Of a stretch of DNA of 64,000 bases, positions 30,656-41,711 are shown one piece after another; the first letter of the stretch is position 1; the number at the start of each line of letters is the position of its first letter. The notes under the pieces were generated by a model. That model did not search any database and was not told the origin of the DNA. It was given only the letters and a program-made list of their open reading frames with translations. The translations under genes were made by a program, and so were the position numbers. The DNA comes from Papio anubis (lineage: Eukaryota; Chordata; Mammalia; Primates; Cercopithecidae). The stretch spans positions 124,429,349-124,493,348 of the forward strand of contig NC_044984.1 of NCBI RefSeq assembly GCF_008728515.1, given 5' to 3'.

Positions 30656-32711
30656 TCACAAGAACGGCTCTTTCTCCTACGTGAAGGCTGCAGAAAGAGA
30701 TTTCAGCTGTTGCCTAGGACGGCTCACTGAGATCACGGGGAGTCCTGGGAGCTCATCGGAATACCAATCACAATGCCATTGAAACCAAGCGTCGCGCAGG
30801 GGCTCTGGGGAGAAGACACCCGGGTTAACATAGGAGGTCGTGAGGCAGCACCTTCCCTTCCCACATCTCCCCCCAAAAAAGCCTCCGAAAAGTGCTCTGT
30901 GCCCACTTTGCAACAGAAAGTTCAGTGTCAAAACCAAAAAATAATGGATCATAGCGTCTTCTCAGAGTGGTGTTGGCAACACCAAAGATTGCGGCAGAGG
31001 GCCAAGTTTTGCATCCTTTTCTTATTTTTCTTAACAAAACTGACAAACTATAGACCACACACCACGCAGAGGTGGACACGAGGTAACACTCCTGATGTTT
31101 TGGGTTTAAATTTATTACCACCATAATGCATGGCTCTCAAGCAACAAAGTGCTATATGAATAAGTGTAGTACTAGATTTGAGCTTAGTGTCATAGGCTGT
31201 GAGAGAACAGGGTAGCAGAACCAGACCTCTGTCCACCTCCAGGCGGGAACACGAGGGGCTTTTCCCATCAGGGACTCTGTGTCCACCTGCAGCTCAAGTG
31301 CAGACTTTGAGAAACAGCTGCTGCTGCTGCCCTCTCGTGGCGATCCTCAGAACAGGCACTCGGAGAGCGAATGCTGTTTCTTATCTTATTGCTAAAGGGG
31401 AAGAGGTGATCAAAAACGTCACAAGTATCTTTGGCTTAACCTTGGTTCAAATGAAGGTCAAAACTCCTGGCCACAGTTACTAATCACTTGGGGGAATGAA
31501 AAGCCATCGATGTAGCTTTTTTGTCAGTTGGCACAGGCTTTGAAAACGCAAAGCCCTTTTTGTAAGATTAGAAGGGTAGTAAATGTTTGCATATCAAATC
31601 AGTTAGTGTAACATTTAAGGTCAATATATACATTTTCTGGGTTTGGGCATCAAATGTTACTTAGGAGGCAAAGAACTTTCTCCTTCTCTTGAAAGATTTA
31701 CTCATTCCATGAAGCACGCACTAAGAACCTTCAGTCTCACTGCCATGATTTTGCCTGAGGGGGAAAGAAAAAATGAGCTTCCTAAACATAATTTTATGTG
31801 TTTGTAATTTTTTTCCAGAACATTAAAGTATTTAAAAATATTGAAAACTTGAAAAGCAGATATATGAACACTTACAGAATAATTTTAAGTATAGTTTTAT
31901 ACCAAGATAGAATTCATTATCAATTTACTTCACTTAGATTACTTTAAAATCGTTTAAGATCACTCCCAGTCAAGAGAAACTGTGAAACATGACGACTATT
32001 CCCATCGAAAGTGAGACAAGCAGAGAAGTCGACTCTGAAGATATTTGTGGTGACTTTGCTTCCCCGTCTTTCTTGCTGCCTGAGGTTCCAGCCTGGCACA
32101 GCTCCCAATTGGCCCTTATTCAAAATTTTAGATTTTGAGCATCTCAGGTTTTTTGCATTCATTTTAAATTTTGCCCCTGAGGCAAGTGCCTTACTCACTT
32201 CCCCCACGGTCTCCAAACTCGGAATCTTCTTACAGAAGATTATCATGCGTGGAAGATTGTTGTAGAACACTGTGCTCAATCATTAGGTGTGATAACACAT
32301 TTTTCATAAAAGATCAATTTTCCCCAACCTTGTGATCATTAACTTACGAGCTATGACCTCATTGATCTAACACTGTTAAAATCAATCAACCTAAAAATGA
32401 TGTTGATATGGTTAGAATTAGGGACAGAGCCAAGGCATTCTTCCTGAAAAATATATTTATTTTCAAGGAAAAATTGACGAGGGATTCTAACAAAACGCTT
32501 GGCAACACAATAAGCCATTTGGATTTTTCCATGACAGGATTTCCATGCTTCGTTGGTGCAATAACAATAAACAAGTCAATAAAACAGGCCACACAGATGA
32601 TGAAAGATCGATTCAGTATTATTTTGCTAACATTTTAGATTTAATCTTCACATAATCTGGCTTTAGCAGAAGTCACTGAAACCAATATGTTTCTTTTTGG
32701 CTACATGGTTT
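30656..32711. other. Unassigned sequence
   Basis: 31500-32000 is AT-rich with many stops. A CTG run with an adjacent CTCF-like motif is at 31318-31341. GGTGTTGGCAACACC (30969-30983) is a small palindrome. No gene or clear transposon recognised. Confidence 0.45.
31325..31341 (-). promoter_or_regulatory. CTCF-like motif
   Basis: Minus strand reads GCCACGAGAGGGCAGCA, matching the CTCF core pattern (CCA-S-Y-AG-R-KGGC) except for G at the variable Y position. It is in non-repetitive sequence beside a CTGCTGCTGCTG run. Binding is not demonstrated. Confidence 0.45.
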
Positions 32712-32725
32712 TATAACCTTTTCTT

Positions 32726-33030
32726 TTTTTTTTTTTTTTTTTTTTTGAGGCAGAGTCTGGCTCTCTTGCCCAGGCTGGAGTGCAGTGGCTGGATCTCAGC
32801 TCACTGCAAGCTCCGCCTCCCGGGTTCATGCCATTCTCCTGCCTCAGCCTCCCGAGTAGCTGGGACTACAGGCGCCCGCCACCACGCCCGGCTAGTTTTT
32901 TTTGTATTTTTTAGTAGAGATGGGGTTCCACTGTGTTAGCCAGGATGGTCTCTATCTCCTGACCTCGTGATCCGCCCGTCTCGGCCTCCCAAAGTGCTGG
33001 GATTACAGGCTTGAGCCACCGCGCCCGGCC
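32726..33030 (-). mobile_element. AluY-like SINE, antisense, full length
   Basis: Long T-tail, then CACTGCAAGCTCCGCCTCCC and GGTTCATGCCATTCTCCTGC, which are diagnostic of AluY, through ACCGCGCCCGGCC. Flanked by the 14-bp duplication TATAACCTTTTCTT at 32712-32725 and 33031-33044. The closest to its consensus of all Alus here, hence probably the youngest. Confidence 0.97.
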
Positions 33031-33044
33031 TATAACCTTTTCTT

Positions 33045-33894
33045 GATTAGTATATTAACTAGCAGATTAGAGCATACAAGATTTCCTACCATATATTCAA
33101 TTCACAGAAATAATGTTTCCCAATTCATCCACTTCAAAATGACCTTAAACTCCTGTAGAGCAAAGATGAATGGTTTTTCTCTGGCAGACCTGGGAGCTGT
33201 CTAAGAGGCTCTTCGATGGACTTTGCAGCCATATCACACTCCCAAGAGCTGTGGGTTTAGACGTCAGTCTCTCTGCCCTGAACCGCAGTCTCTGTTGAAC
33301 TTCCTCACCATTGATATTTTTAATCTGAGGGTCAAAGCTTTCTATCATTTCCATTATATTTTTATCTCACTAGTTCTAACCTAATGCTCTAGGCAGTCGG
33401 GAACTTCTGTATTGTAAATATATTATCTAAATATCTGCTTTCATGGGTCATCTCTAAATCGGATCAGTGGGCTTTGAGCCCTCGCTAAAATGATTGAAAA
33501 GAACAAGACCAAGGTCAGATCTGGGTGTCCCTGCAGCAAAGGCTACCTCCGGGTGAATCTTCGTTTAGAAATAGAGCAGCCAAGAACACACTGGAGCCAC
33601 TGCCATTGCTTGTCCTAAATGCATTCTCTCGCTTGCTAAAATTCAGATACTGGGGACTGAGGCATTTTCTGATCAAGAGACTCATCTCCAAAAGAAAATG
33701 AGATGGACTTCATTTTGAGGCTTTCTCTCGGGAAGTGAGAGCAAACGCAAGCTTCCTTTGCGTGAATGTCATCTTCCTTCTGAGGCTCTCAAACGGGGTA
33801 ACTCTGCTTCCCTGTTAGTGAAGGACATTTCTGTGGTCAGTGGCAGAAACCACATAAAACGCACTTAAGAACAAAGAGAAGTGACAGGAATGCA
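33045..33894. other. Unassigned non-coding sequence
   Basis: Stop-dense, no repeat recognised by eye. Confidence 0.4.
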
Positions 33895-34330
33895 TAATTG
33901 AAAAGTTTACAGATAGTTCTGGCTTCAGGCATGGCTGGATCGAGGGGTTCAGAAATAGTCACCAGGACTCAGTCTCTCTCAAGCTCTTGATTCTGCTTTC
34001 ACAGATGTTGACTTCATTTTCATTTCTAGGCAGTCTAGAAGCCAGATATGCAGTATATCTAGGCTTCATCATATTAGCTATAATTCCCGTGGAAAAAAGA
34101 GTTTAAAAATACCAAGAATCAGTCCCCTTGGCCTGAGCACCCAGTTAGTATCAATGACCAACTCCTAGATCAATCACCATTGCTGCCTGTGGCAATGCTC
34201 CAAATGGCCCAGCCCTGGGTCCCATGCCACTGCTGTAGGAGGGAGGTGGGGCTGGACCCACACGGGTCAAATGGGATGCTGATTCCAGGAAAGGGGGACT
34301 AGGTTCCAGGAGGACAAAAACACAGATGTT
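33895..34330 (+). mobile_element. Diverged medium-reiteration repeat, same family as 3870-4350 and 6080-6985
   Basis: TGGCTTCAGGCATGGCTGGA, CCAGGACTCAGTCTCTCTCA, AGATCAATCACCATTG, GGCCCAGCCCTGGGTCC and TGGGGCTGGACCCACACGGG occur in the order I remember for this dispersed family. Single copy of the block that is expanded at 6356-6885. Confidence 0.45.
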
Positions 34331-34451
34331 CCCTCCACAGTGCAGTCAGAGCTCTGCCATGACCTGACAGCAAGCACTCAGATCTGCAGGTTTCCGAGAC
34401 AAACGTCATCTCCCTGTTGAGAGTGGAGTTCACATTCACTCACCTGCTACT

Positions 34452-34637
34452 TCCTGGTGCCATGCTGATCCTCCTGGTGCCATGCTGATCCTCCTGGTGC
34501 CACGCTGATCCTCCTGGTGCCATGCTGATCCTCCTGGTATCATGCTGATCCTCCTGGTATCATGCTGATCCTCCTGGTGCCACGCTGATCCTCCTGGTGC
34601 CACGCTGATCCTCCTGGTACCATGCTGATCCTCCTGA
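34452..34637 (+). repeat. 20-bp minisatellite, about nine copies
   Basis: TCCTGGTGCCATGCTGATCC repeats with an exact 20-bp period. Variation is mostly at three sites (GCC/ATC/ACC before ATG or ACG). The minus strand reads GGSAWHQEDQH-like peptide by artefact (20 bp is not a multiple of 3, so all frames cycle). It ends 78 bp before the HERV-K-type LTR. Confidence 0.95.
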
Positions 34638-34715
34638 CAGTCACTCAAACATCCATCCTCCAGCTTCCCAGCGACCATGGTCACTGGCATGGCTAGCACT
34701 GCTCTTGGTCCTCAG

Positions 34716-35739
34716 TAAAGGGGTGGCCTGCCCCTCCACACCTGTGGGTATATCTCATCCGGTGGGACGAGAGACTGAGATAAGAAATAAGACACAGAGA
34801 CAAAGTATGGAGAAACAACAGTGGGCCCAGGAGACCGGCACTCAGCATACCAAGGACCTGCACCGGCACCGGTCTCTGAGTTCCCTCAGTTTTTATTGAT
34901 TAGTATTTTCACTATCTCAGCAAGCGGAATGTGGTAGGAGAGCAGGGTGATAATAGGGAGAAGGTCAGCAAGAAAACATGTGAGCAAAAGAATCTGTGTC
35001 ATAATTAAGTTCAAGGGGAGGTACTATGTCTGGATATGCGCGCAGGCCAGATTTATGTTTTTCTCTGCCCAGGCATCTCAGTGCAGTAAAGAATAACAAA
35101 GCAGCATTGCTGCCAACATGTCTCGCCTCCCGCCATAGGACGGTTTTTCTCCTATCCTGGAATTGAACAAATGTACAATCGGGTTTTATACCGAGACATT
35201 TAGTTCCCAGGGGCAGGCAGGAGACAGTGGCCTTCCTCTATCTCAACTGCAAGACGCTTTCCTCTTTCACCAACCCACCTTGGCACAGACCCTTTACGGG
35301 TATTGGACTGGGGAATGGTCAGGTCTTTCTCATCCCACAAGGTCATATTTCAGACTATCACATGGGGAGAAACCTTGGACAATACCCGGCTTTCCAAGGC
35401 AGAGGTCCCTGTGGCTTTTTGCAGTGCATTGTGCCCCAGGTTTATCGAGACTAGAGAATGGCGATGACTTTTACCAAGCATACTGCTTGTAAACGTTTTG
35501 TTAACAAGATACGTCCTGCACAGCCCTAAATCCCTTAAACCTTGATTCCATACAACACATGTTTTTGTGAGCTCAAAGTTGGGGCAAAGTGGCTGAGGCA
35601 AAGTGACTGGGGCAAAGTTACAAATTAACAGCATCTCAGCAAAGCAATTGTTCAATGTACAGGACAAAACAGAATTTTTTATGTCTTCCCTTTTTACATA
35701 GACACAGTAACAGTCTGGTCTCTCTTTCTTCTCCCTTCA
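34716..35739 (-). mobile_element. HERV-K (HML) family solo LTR, antisense
   Basis: Reverse-complement landmarks of a HERV-K-group LTR: CCCCTCCACACCTGTGGGTA, GGGACGAGAGACTGAGATAA, GAAATAAGACACAGAGACAA, TTTTTATTGATTAGTATTTT (minus-strand AATAAA), GGTTTTATACCGAGACATTT, CACATGGGGAGAAACCTTGG, TAGACACAGTAACAGTCTGG. Length 1024 bp. A 5-bp duplication CTCAG lies at 34711-34715 and 35740-35744. No internal viral sequence remains, so it is a solo LTR left by recombination. The exact HML subgroup is unassigned. Confidence 0.88.
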
Positions 35740-35744
35740 CTCAG

Positions 35745-36084
35745 CTTCCTGAAGTCATTCCCTCTGTGTTTTCTGCTTTGATGCCCTTCTGCAACTATAT
35801 TCATATCCTCTTTCTACATACACGTAATATTATAACTCATGGTTCGGTCATGCTCCTTTACGGAAGAGTTTCTTTTAAAAGAAATGAAGAAAGTGCTTAG
35901 AAAAAGTATATTTAAAATAACTTTTCCCCTGCTTTCATCCCTTTCAGCGGCATTTCCAAGGAAACTCTAGGAGAGTCCACTTACTTCTCAATCCCTTTAG
36001 CAGAAAGAATTTCGAAACACTCTGTTCACACTTCTGTGGCATTTTCACAGTCTTCTTCACATGGAACTATTTACTCGTGGTATG
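35745..36084. other. Unassigned non-coding sequence
   Basis: Pyrimidine-rich then AT-rich DNA; nothing recognised. Confidence 0.4.
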
Positions 36085-36310
36085 TTTGGGGGCGTCCGCT
36101 GCCTTCTGCGGACCAGGAGCCCCTGGGGAGTCTTATCCCTTGATCCTGGCGGAGCCTGGTCAGCACCTGACTCCGCGGCTTAGCGCATCGCAGACACAAC
36201 GCACCTCATCGGATGAATTGATTGGGCGTCTTGTCGAACACCAGCAGGGGTTGTGCTAATGATTCTCAGCTCCATCACGGCATAGCTGCAAATCGATCGC
36301 CGTTTTCCAG
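36085..36310. promoter_or_regulatory. CpG-enriched non-repeat patch
   Basis: About 17 CpGs in roughly 220 bases (for example GGCGTCCGCTGCCTTCTGCG, ACTCCGCGGCTTAGCGCATC, AAATCGATCGCCG) in DNA that matches no repeat I know and is surrounded by CpG-poor sequence. Could be a small or eroding CpG island or a constrained element. No exon seen. Confidence 0.4.
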
Positions 36311-37397
36311 AATTTCTGGATATTTCTTTTTTTCTAATCAGAAAGACAGTAGCAATGCCTGGTGCTGAAGAAGTGTAGAGACGCTGATTTGTGTTTAGAG
36401 TGTGCTCAGAGTTGACCTTCCCAAGTCAAGAGGAAAACAAAGAGAAGAGAGAATTCCTCGGCCCTGGCCAGAAATGGAGGGTGGGCTTTCAGCCGGGTGC
36501 TCAGGCACCAGATCGGTGGTCACTCTTCTGGCCTCAAGGGCGTCAGCGTTGCTGAGGTGAACACAGCAGCTCCCTTTCAGTCAGGTTTTGCTTTCAGTTC
36601 CCCATGATCAATCAGGGTCTGAAAATATCCGATGGATCACTCCAGAAATAAACAATTTATAAGTTCTAAACTCTGTGCCATTCTGAGTAGCGTGATGAAG
36701 CCTGGCACGGTCCTTCTCCACCTTATCCCCGACATGAATTATTCCTTTGCCCGGCAAGTTCGTGCTGCAGACACGAAGCTCTGCACTCACCAGTGGCTCA
36801 GTGGCCGTCTTGGTGGTGAGCTGGACTTTCTCTGTGTCACGGTGCTTGCAACCAAGTCACCCTGATTTAACTTCAGGATGGTCCCAAAAGACCATGTGCA
36901 CTGGCAAAAGCAGCCATAAAGCGCTTTTTTTTTTTTTTTTTTTTTTTGTTTTGTTTTTTTTAGTGAAAAGGTGAAAGTTCTCCACTTAACCAGGAAAGAA
37001 AAGGAATTATAAGCTAAGGTTGCTAAGATCATCGGTAAGAACGAACCCTCAATCTATGAAGTTGTTGAGAGGGAAAAATAAATTTGTGCACAAGATACAT
37101 AGAGGTCAGTATTATCTGAGGTTTCAAGTGTTCCCTGGGGGTCTTGGAGCTCGTCCCCGGTGGATAAGGGTTATGACTGTGGCTCTGCTTCCACTGGAGA
37201 TCAGGACGGCTTCGACGTCTAAAAGAAAGCACGAGACCCTGAGAATGCACCCAGAACATGCTCCCCAAACCTATCATTGCTTGTAAAATCACCCACTATT
37301 CTCTGAATATTCTCTCCAAACAATTAAAGTGACAGTTCTAATTTATCACTCAGGGGATGTGGGGCCAAGTGTAGACATTAATTTTAAGACATTCTTA
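36311..37397. other. Unassigned sequence with an orphan poly-T run
   Basis: A T-tract at 36924-36961 (interrupted by G twice) is not followed by antisense Alu sequence. If it is the tail of a retroposed insertion, the body would lie to the right on the minus strand. I did not recognise a parent gene. Confidence 0.4.
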
Positions 37398-37530
37398 GGC
37401 CGAGTGCGGTGGCCACTTGGGAGGCCGAGGCAGGAGAATTGCTTGAACCCAGGAGGCGGAGTTTGCAGTGAGCTGAGATTGTGCCATTGCACTCCAGCCT
37501 GGGCAATAGAGAGAGACTCCATCTCAAAAA
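37398..37530 (+). mobile_element. Alu SINE with a large internal deletion
   Basis: The first 16 bases of Alu (GGCCGAGTGCGGTGGC) are joined directly to CACTTGGGAGGCCGAGGCAG in the right monomer, then CAGTGAGCTGAGATTGTGCC and GAGAGAGACTCCATCTC with an A/G-rich tail to about 37570. Most of the left monomer and the linker are absent. Confidence 0.95.
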
Positions 37531-37570
37531 AAAAAAAAAAGAAAAAGAAAAGGAAAAAGATAAAAAAAGA

Positions 37571-38129
37571 AATTCTTTGCAAACAAAGAGTGAGAAACGC
37601 CACGGAAATTCTCCCGCAGAGATCTGTGTGATGAAAATCAGATGGGCTTGAAGTTGTCACTCTTTTCCTAGGTGAAGTTACTGGGACTGTGAGCAGAGCC
37701 TGCCCAAACTGGCAGAACTCCGTGGGGCCTTGAGGTCCAGTGCGAAGCACAAGTCTTGCCGGAAAGGAAGGTGAACAGGGCTGGCAGAGAGCAGCACGTC
37801 ATATCGCTCGGCAGGTGCTCTGCGTATACAGTGCCTGGGAGAAATGGGGAGGTGACAGGCATTGCAAGCAGGGCACGCTCCATGCAGGCCCCACCTCAAG
37901 ATGGGCTCCACTCTAGAGGAGACCCCACTTGCTTGCCAAGAAGATCAATTAATGCCCCCATTTCTTTCTGCGGCCCAGGGAGCACCCGGCGTGGCTCCTA
38001 ATGCTGATGGCGTCTTCATCTGGCAGCTCCTGGAAGGGCACTGGGATGAGGAATTTGGCCAACGAAAGGTAGCCAACTGTTCAAACTGTGTCCAAATCAT
38101 GCAACCACAGAGCTGTAACCAATCTCTTA
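37571..38129. other. Unassigned non-coding sequence
   Basis: No element or exon recognised. Confidence 0.4.
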
Positions 38130-38699
38130 TCATGCCTATTTTTATGGTTATTTCTTGACGAATTATTAAACAAGGGTGGATTCTTCATGCCTCTCTTTCC
38201 TAGACCATATAGGGTAACTTCCTGACGTTACCATGGCATTTGTAAACTGTCACGGCGCTGGTGGGAGTGTAGCAGTGAGGACGACCGGAGGTCACTCTCA
38301 TCGCCATCTTAGTTTTGGTGGGTTTTGGCCGGCTTCTTTACTGCAACCTGTTTTATCAGCAAGGTCTTTGTGACCTCTATCTTGTGCCAACCTCCTATCT
38401 CATCCTGTCACTTAGAATGTTTAACCTCCTGGGAACGCAGCCCACTAGGTCTCAGCCTCATTTTACCCAGAGGGAGTCACTCTGGTTCAAACGCCTCTGA
38501 CAAATCCGGCTCTTTCTGTCCCTCACTCCTGTTTTCTGAACTTCGCTTTCCTTTCTCTGTTTGTAAATCTTCCACCCCATGGCTGTGCTGGAGTCTCTTA
38601 GCCTACCCCGGCTCAGGAGACTGCCTGATTTGTGAATCATTCTTTGCTCAATTTATCTCCTTTAAATTTAATTTGGCAAAAGTTTTTCTTTTAACTACA
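38130..38699 (+). mobile_element. ERV1-like LTR, family not named
   Basis: ACCATATAGGGTAACTTCCT, GCATTTGTAAACTGTCACGG, GGGAGTGTAGCAGTGAGGAC, TGCAACCTGTTTTATCAGCA and, near the end, CTTTGCTCAATTTATCTCCT then TTTAATTTGGCAAAAGTTTT are a known primate class-I LTR order (U3 to U5). I do not recall its name with confidence. Start uncertain. Ends near AACTACA. Confidence 0.65.
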
Positions 38700-38734
38700 G
38701 CAAGGGCTGACTAATGTATCTTAGAGCAAAATCA

Positions 38735-39225
38735 TCTCTCTTCAACAAGGCCCTGCATGATGTAAGCCCTGTCTACCCCTTCAACTCACTGTGTATGACA
38801 ACGCAGACCTCCTGTCTGTTGCCTCAACCATCAAACTCATTCATGCTTCACGGTTCTCCCGCATCCCACGGTTCTCCCGCATCCCACGGTTCTCCCGCAT
38901 CCCACCGTTCTCCCGTATCCCACAGTGGCTGGCCTCCTGGGATGACTTTGGTGCCAGCTCTCACATCTCCTCCTCCAGGAGCCCTCCCCAATATCTCCAT
39001 CTAATGGTGCCCTTCCCTGTTCCTCTGTCACCAGCCCTGTTCCATGTTTCCTGGTAGCACTCATCACTACCACTTTTTACAGATGTCCTCACGTGGTTCC
39101 TCTGTATCCTGTGTCTCCTCCTTCCAGATCATAAGCTTTCTGAGAACACAACCCATATCTGACTTATCACTGTTGCTGGCTCCAGGACCTGACTCATAGC
39201 AGCTGTTCCGTAATATTTTTTAAAC
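38735..39225 (+). mobile_element. L2 LINE 3' region
   Basis: AAGGCCCTGCATGATGTAAG, CAGGAGCCCTCCCCAATATC, GTAGCACTCATCACTACCAC, ATCATAAGCTTTCTGAGAAC and CTCATAGCAGCTGTTCCGTA follow the L2 3' consensus order. A short tandem repeat (38847-38925) has expanded within it. Confidence 0.8.
38847..38925 (+). repeat. 19-bp tandem repeat, four copies
   Basis: CACGGTTCTCCCGCATCCCA-type units repeat with a 19-bp step (overlapping CA). Sits inside the L2 relic. CpG-containing in each copy. Confidence 0.92.
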
Positions 39226-40179
39226 TGAACTTTAACTAATTTCCATCTCAAATATATATGCAGAAAAGATGGTTTTTACACCCATAAGTTCATCTATGAA
39301 ATCAACAAACCAGTATACATGCTTTGTTGAAGTCCAAAAAGAAAAGATTATCACGAGAATCAAAACAAAGCCAGCCCGAATGAGGAGCGGTTGTGAGGTC
39401 TCCATAAAGAGCCTGTCCTAGGAGGTGTGCTGATCTGGGGCCCTGAGGGCAGGCAGGAGCCTGGGCTCCCAGCAGCTGAGGGCCTCCAGATCTGTTTTCA
39501 TGTAAACTAGTGAGTAATCCCAGCTTCTCAGGTCTGTTTTCATGTAAACTGGTGAATGACCCCAGCTTCTCAGACCTCCTCAATCCTGCTAGGGAGTTTT
39601 GATGCTTTGGATCAGGAAAAAAAAGTCTTTCTAGATGAGAACAAAACAGACAAGTCAGCCTTCAAATTGGGCATCTCCCCATACCTGTCCCACCTGTATG
39701 GAAAAAATGAGAAAGTGTCCTTCCTCGGGAAGTAATAATCCAGATAATAACATGCTTGCCTGACACCACTCCTTTCATCTTAGCATCTCGTAGCACTTAG
39801 AAATATTAAGAATTTAATGGGTGTCACTGGGACACGAAGCCATATTCCGAAGCAGCCTGTATCTCCGGTTCCCCATCTGGGAATGGGCTTACTCTGGTCC
39901 ATTATAATGACAGCCCAGTAAGCAAGGTGCTATTAGCCTGTTTCACAGATCTGGGGGAGTGAGAGCTAGGCAAGGTTGATAACATTGCCATCTACTCCCT
40001 GCCCCAGGAGTGCCATAGAGGCCAGTGACATCACATCCTGGGTGCTTCAGGTTGGCAGGGACTCAGGAGGTTGGAGTCACAACTGCATGAAGAGGAATCA
40101 GAGCCTGGGAGTTCACATGCAGACCAGCAGGACAAAAAGAGTCCATCCACTCCACGAGAATGCACTGCACAAAAAACCC
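39226..40179. other. Unassigned sequence with a 42-bp duplication
   Basis: TCTGTTTTCATGTAAACT begins at 39491 and again at 39533, each followed by a similar CCCAGCTTCTCAG block, a two-copy tandem duplication. The rest is unassigned. Confidence 0.5.
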
Positions 40180-40265
40180 AGTGGGAAAAAAATAAGTGAA
40201 CAAATGACTTGAGCAGACATTTATCCAAAGAAGATTTACAAATGGCCAATAATCACAAGCAAAGA

Positions 40266-40642
40266 TGTTTGTACTGTTCTCACACTGCTAATAAAGACAT
40301 ACCTGATACTGGATAATTTATAAAGGAAAGAAGTTTAATTGACTCACAGTTCCCCAAGGCTGGGGAGGCCTCAGGAAACTTACAATCATGGTGGAATGAG
40401 AAGCAAACATGTCCTTCTTCACGTGGTGGCAGCAAGGAGAAGTGCTGAAGAAAAAGAGGGAAAAGCCCCATATAAAACCATCAGATCTTGTGAGAACTCA
40501 CTCACTATCACAAGAACAGCAGCATGGGGGTAGCTGCCCCCTGATTAAATTACTTCCCACTAGGTCCCTCCCATGACACAGGGGGATTATGGGATTGCAA
40601 TTCAAGACAAGATTTGGGTGGGGACACAGACAAACCATTTCA
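40266..40642 (-). mobile_element. MST-type MaLR LTR, antisense, inserted in L1
   Basis: TGTTTGTACTGTTCTCACAC to GACAAACCATTTCA is the reverse complement of a full MST LTR (about 377 bp), with CTGGGGAGGCCTCAGGAAAC and GAATGAGAAGCAAACATGTC inside. L1 sequence is interrupted between ATCACAAGCAAAGA and ATGCTCAACACC. I could not define a clean 5-bp duplication. Confidence 0.92.
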
Positions 40643-40974
40643 ATGCTCAACACCATTAAGTCATGAGAGAAATGCAAATCAAAACCACAATGAGATACCA
40701 CTTCACATCTCCTAGGATGACTCTAGTCAAAAAGGCGGAGAACAACAAGTGTGGAGAAGGACGTGGAGAAAGTGGGGCTCCCCTGCATGACTGGTGGGAG
40801 TGGACGATGGTGCAGCTGCTGTGAACAGCAGTTTGGTGGTTCCTCAAAAAGTTAAATGTAGAGTTACCACATGACCCAGCAGTTCCAATCCTAGGCTAAG
40901 ATCAAAGAACAGAAAACAGGTCCTTACACACAACATATTCACAACACATTCATAGTAACACTATTCACAATATT

Positions 40975-41262
40975 AAACTGATGGATTAGTGGGTACGAAT
41001 ACAGACTTTGACAGAAGAAATGGGACCCAGCGTTCGATAGATCAGTAGCGTGACTATAGTCTTCAATAATCTCTTGCATATTTCAAAATAGCTAGAAGAG
41101 AACAAATAGAATGGTTCCAGCATAAAGACAATATTTAAGATGATGGCGATCCCAAGTACATAGATTTGATCTTTAGAAATTATTTGAATGTATCAAAGTA
41201 TCACATATGTCTCAAAACTATGTACACCTATTATGCATCAATTAAAAAACTTTTAAAAAAGT
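40975..41262 (+). mobile_element. Second L1 3'UTR tail nested in the older L1
   Basis: GTGACTATAGTCTTCAATAA, CAAAATAGCTAGAAGAGAAC, CTCAAAACTATGTACACCTA and CATCAATTAAAAAACTTTTA are the terminal block of an L1MA/L1MB-type 3'UTR, located inside a different, older L1. Confidence 0.6.
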
Positions 41263-41711
41263 AGAAACAATGGATAAACAAATTCTGATATATCCATGAA
41301 ATGGAAGATTATTCAGTCCTATAAAGGAATGAGGCTCTGATATGTACGACAAGATGAACGAGCCTTGAAAACACCATGCTAAGTGAAAGAAGCCAGACAC
41401 AAAAGGCCACATGAACTATAATGCCATTTATATGACATGTCCTGAATTAAATAAAGCCATAGAGGCAGGAAGTGGATTCATGGTTGCCAGGGACAGAGAA
41501 CAGGGAGAAACACAGAAGGACCACTAGTGGATACAGAGTCTCCTTTCGGGGTAATGATAATGTTTTGGAAATAGGTAGAGGAGGGGACTGTACAACATCG
41601 TGAATGTACTAAATATCACTGAGTTGTTCACTTTAAAATGATTAACTGTATGTTATATGAATTTCAATTTAATTGTTTTAAATGCAGAGTTTCTCTACAA
41701 TAAAATGACAA

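Larger units (their letters stand above)
40180..41665 (+). mobile_element. Old L1 3' region, interrupted by an MST LTR and by a second L1 tail
   Basis: ORF2 3' end: GAGCAGACATTTATCCAAAG and AAATGGCCAATAATCACAAG before the LTR, then GAGAAATGCAAATCAAAACC, ATGACCCAGCAGTTCCAATC after it. From 41275 an older 3' part resumes with GGAAGATTATTCAGTCCTAT, AAGTGAAAGAAGCCAGACAC and GGATTCATGGTTGCCAGGGA, ending near AATTTCAATTTAATTG. Reading frame destroyed. Confidence 0.88.

Noticed and set aside
36924..37290. Processed pseudogene ending in the poly-T run
   Set aside because: No parent gene recognised in the adjoining minus-strand sequence and no target duplication found.
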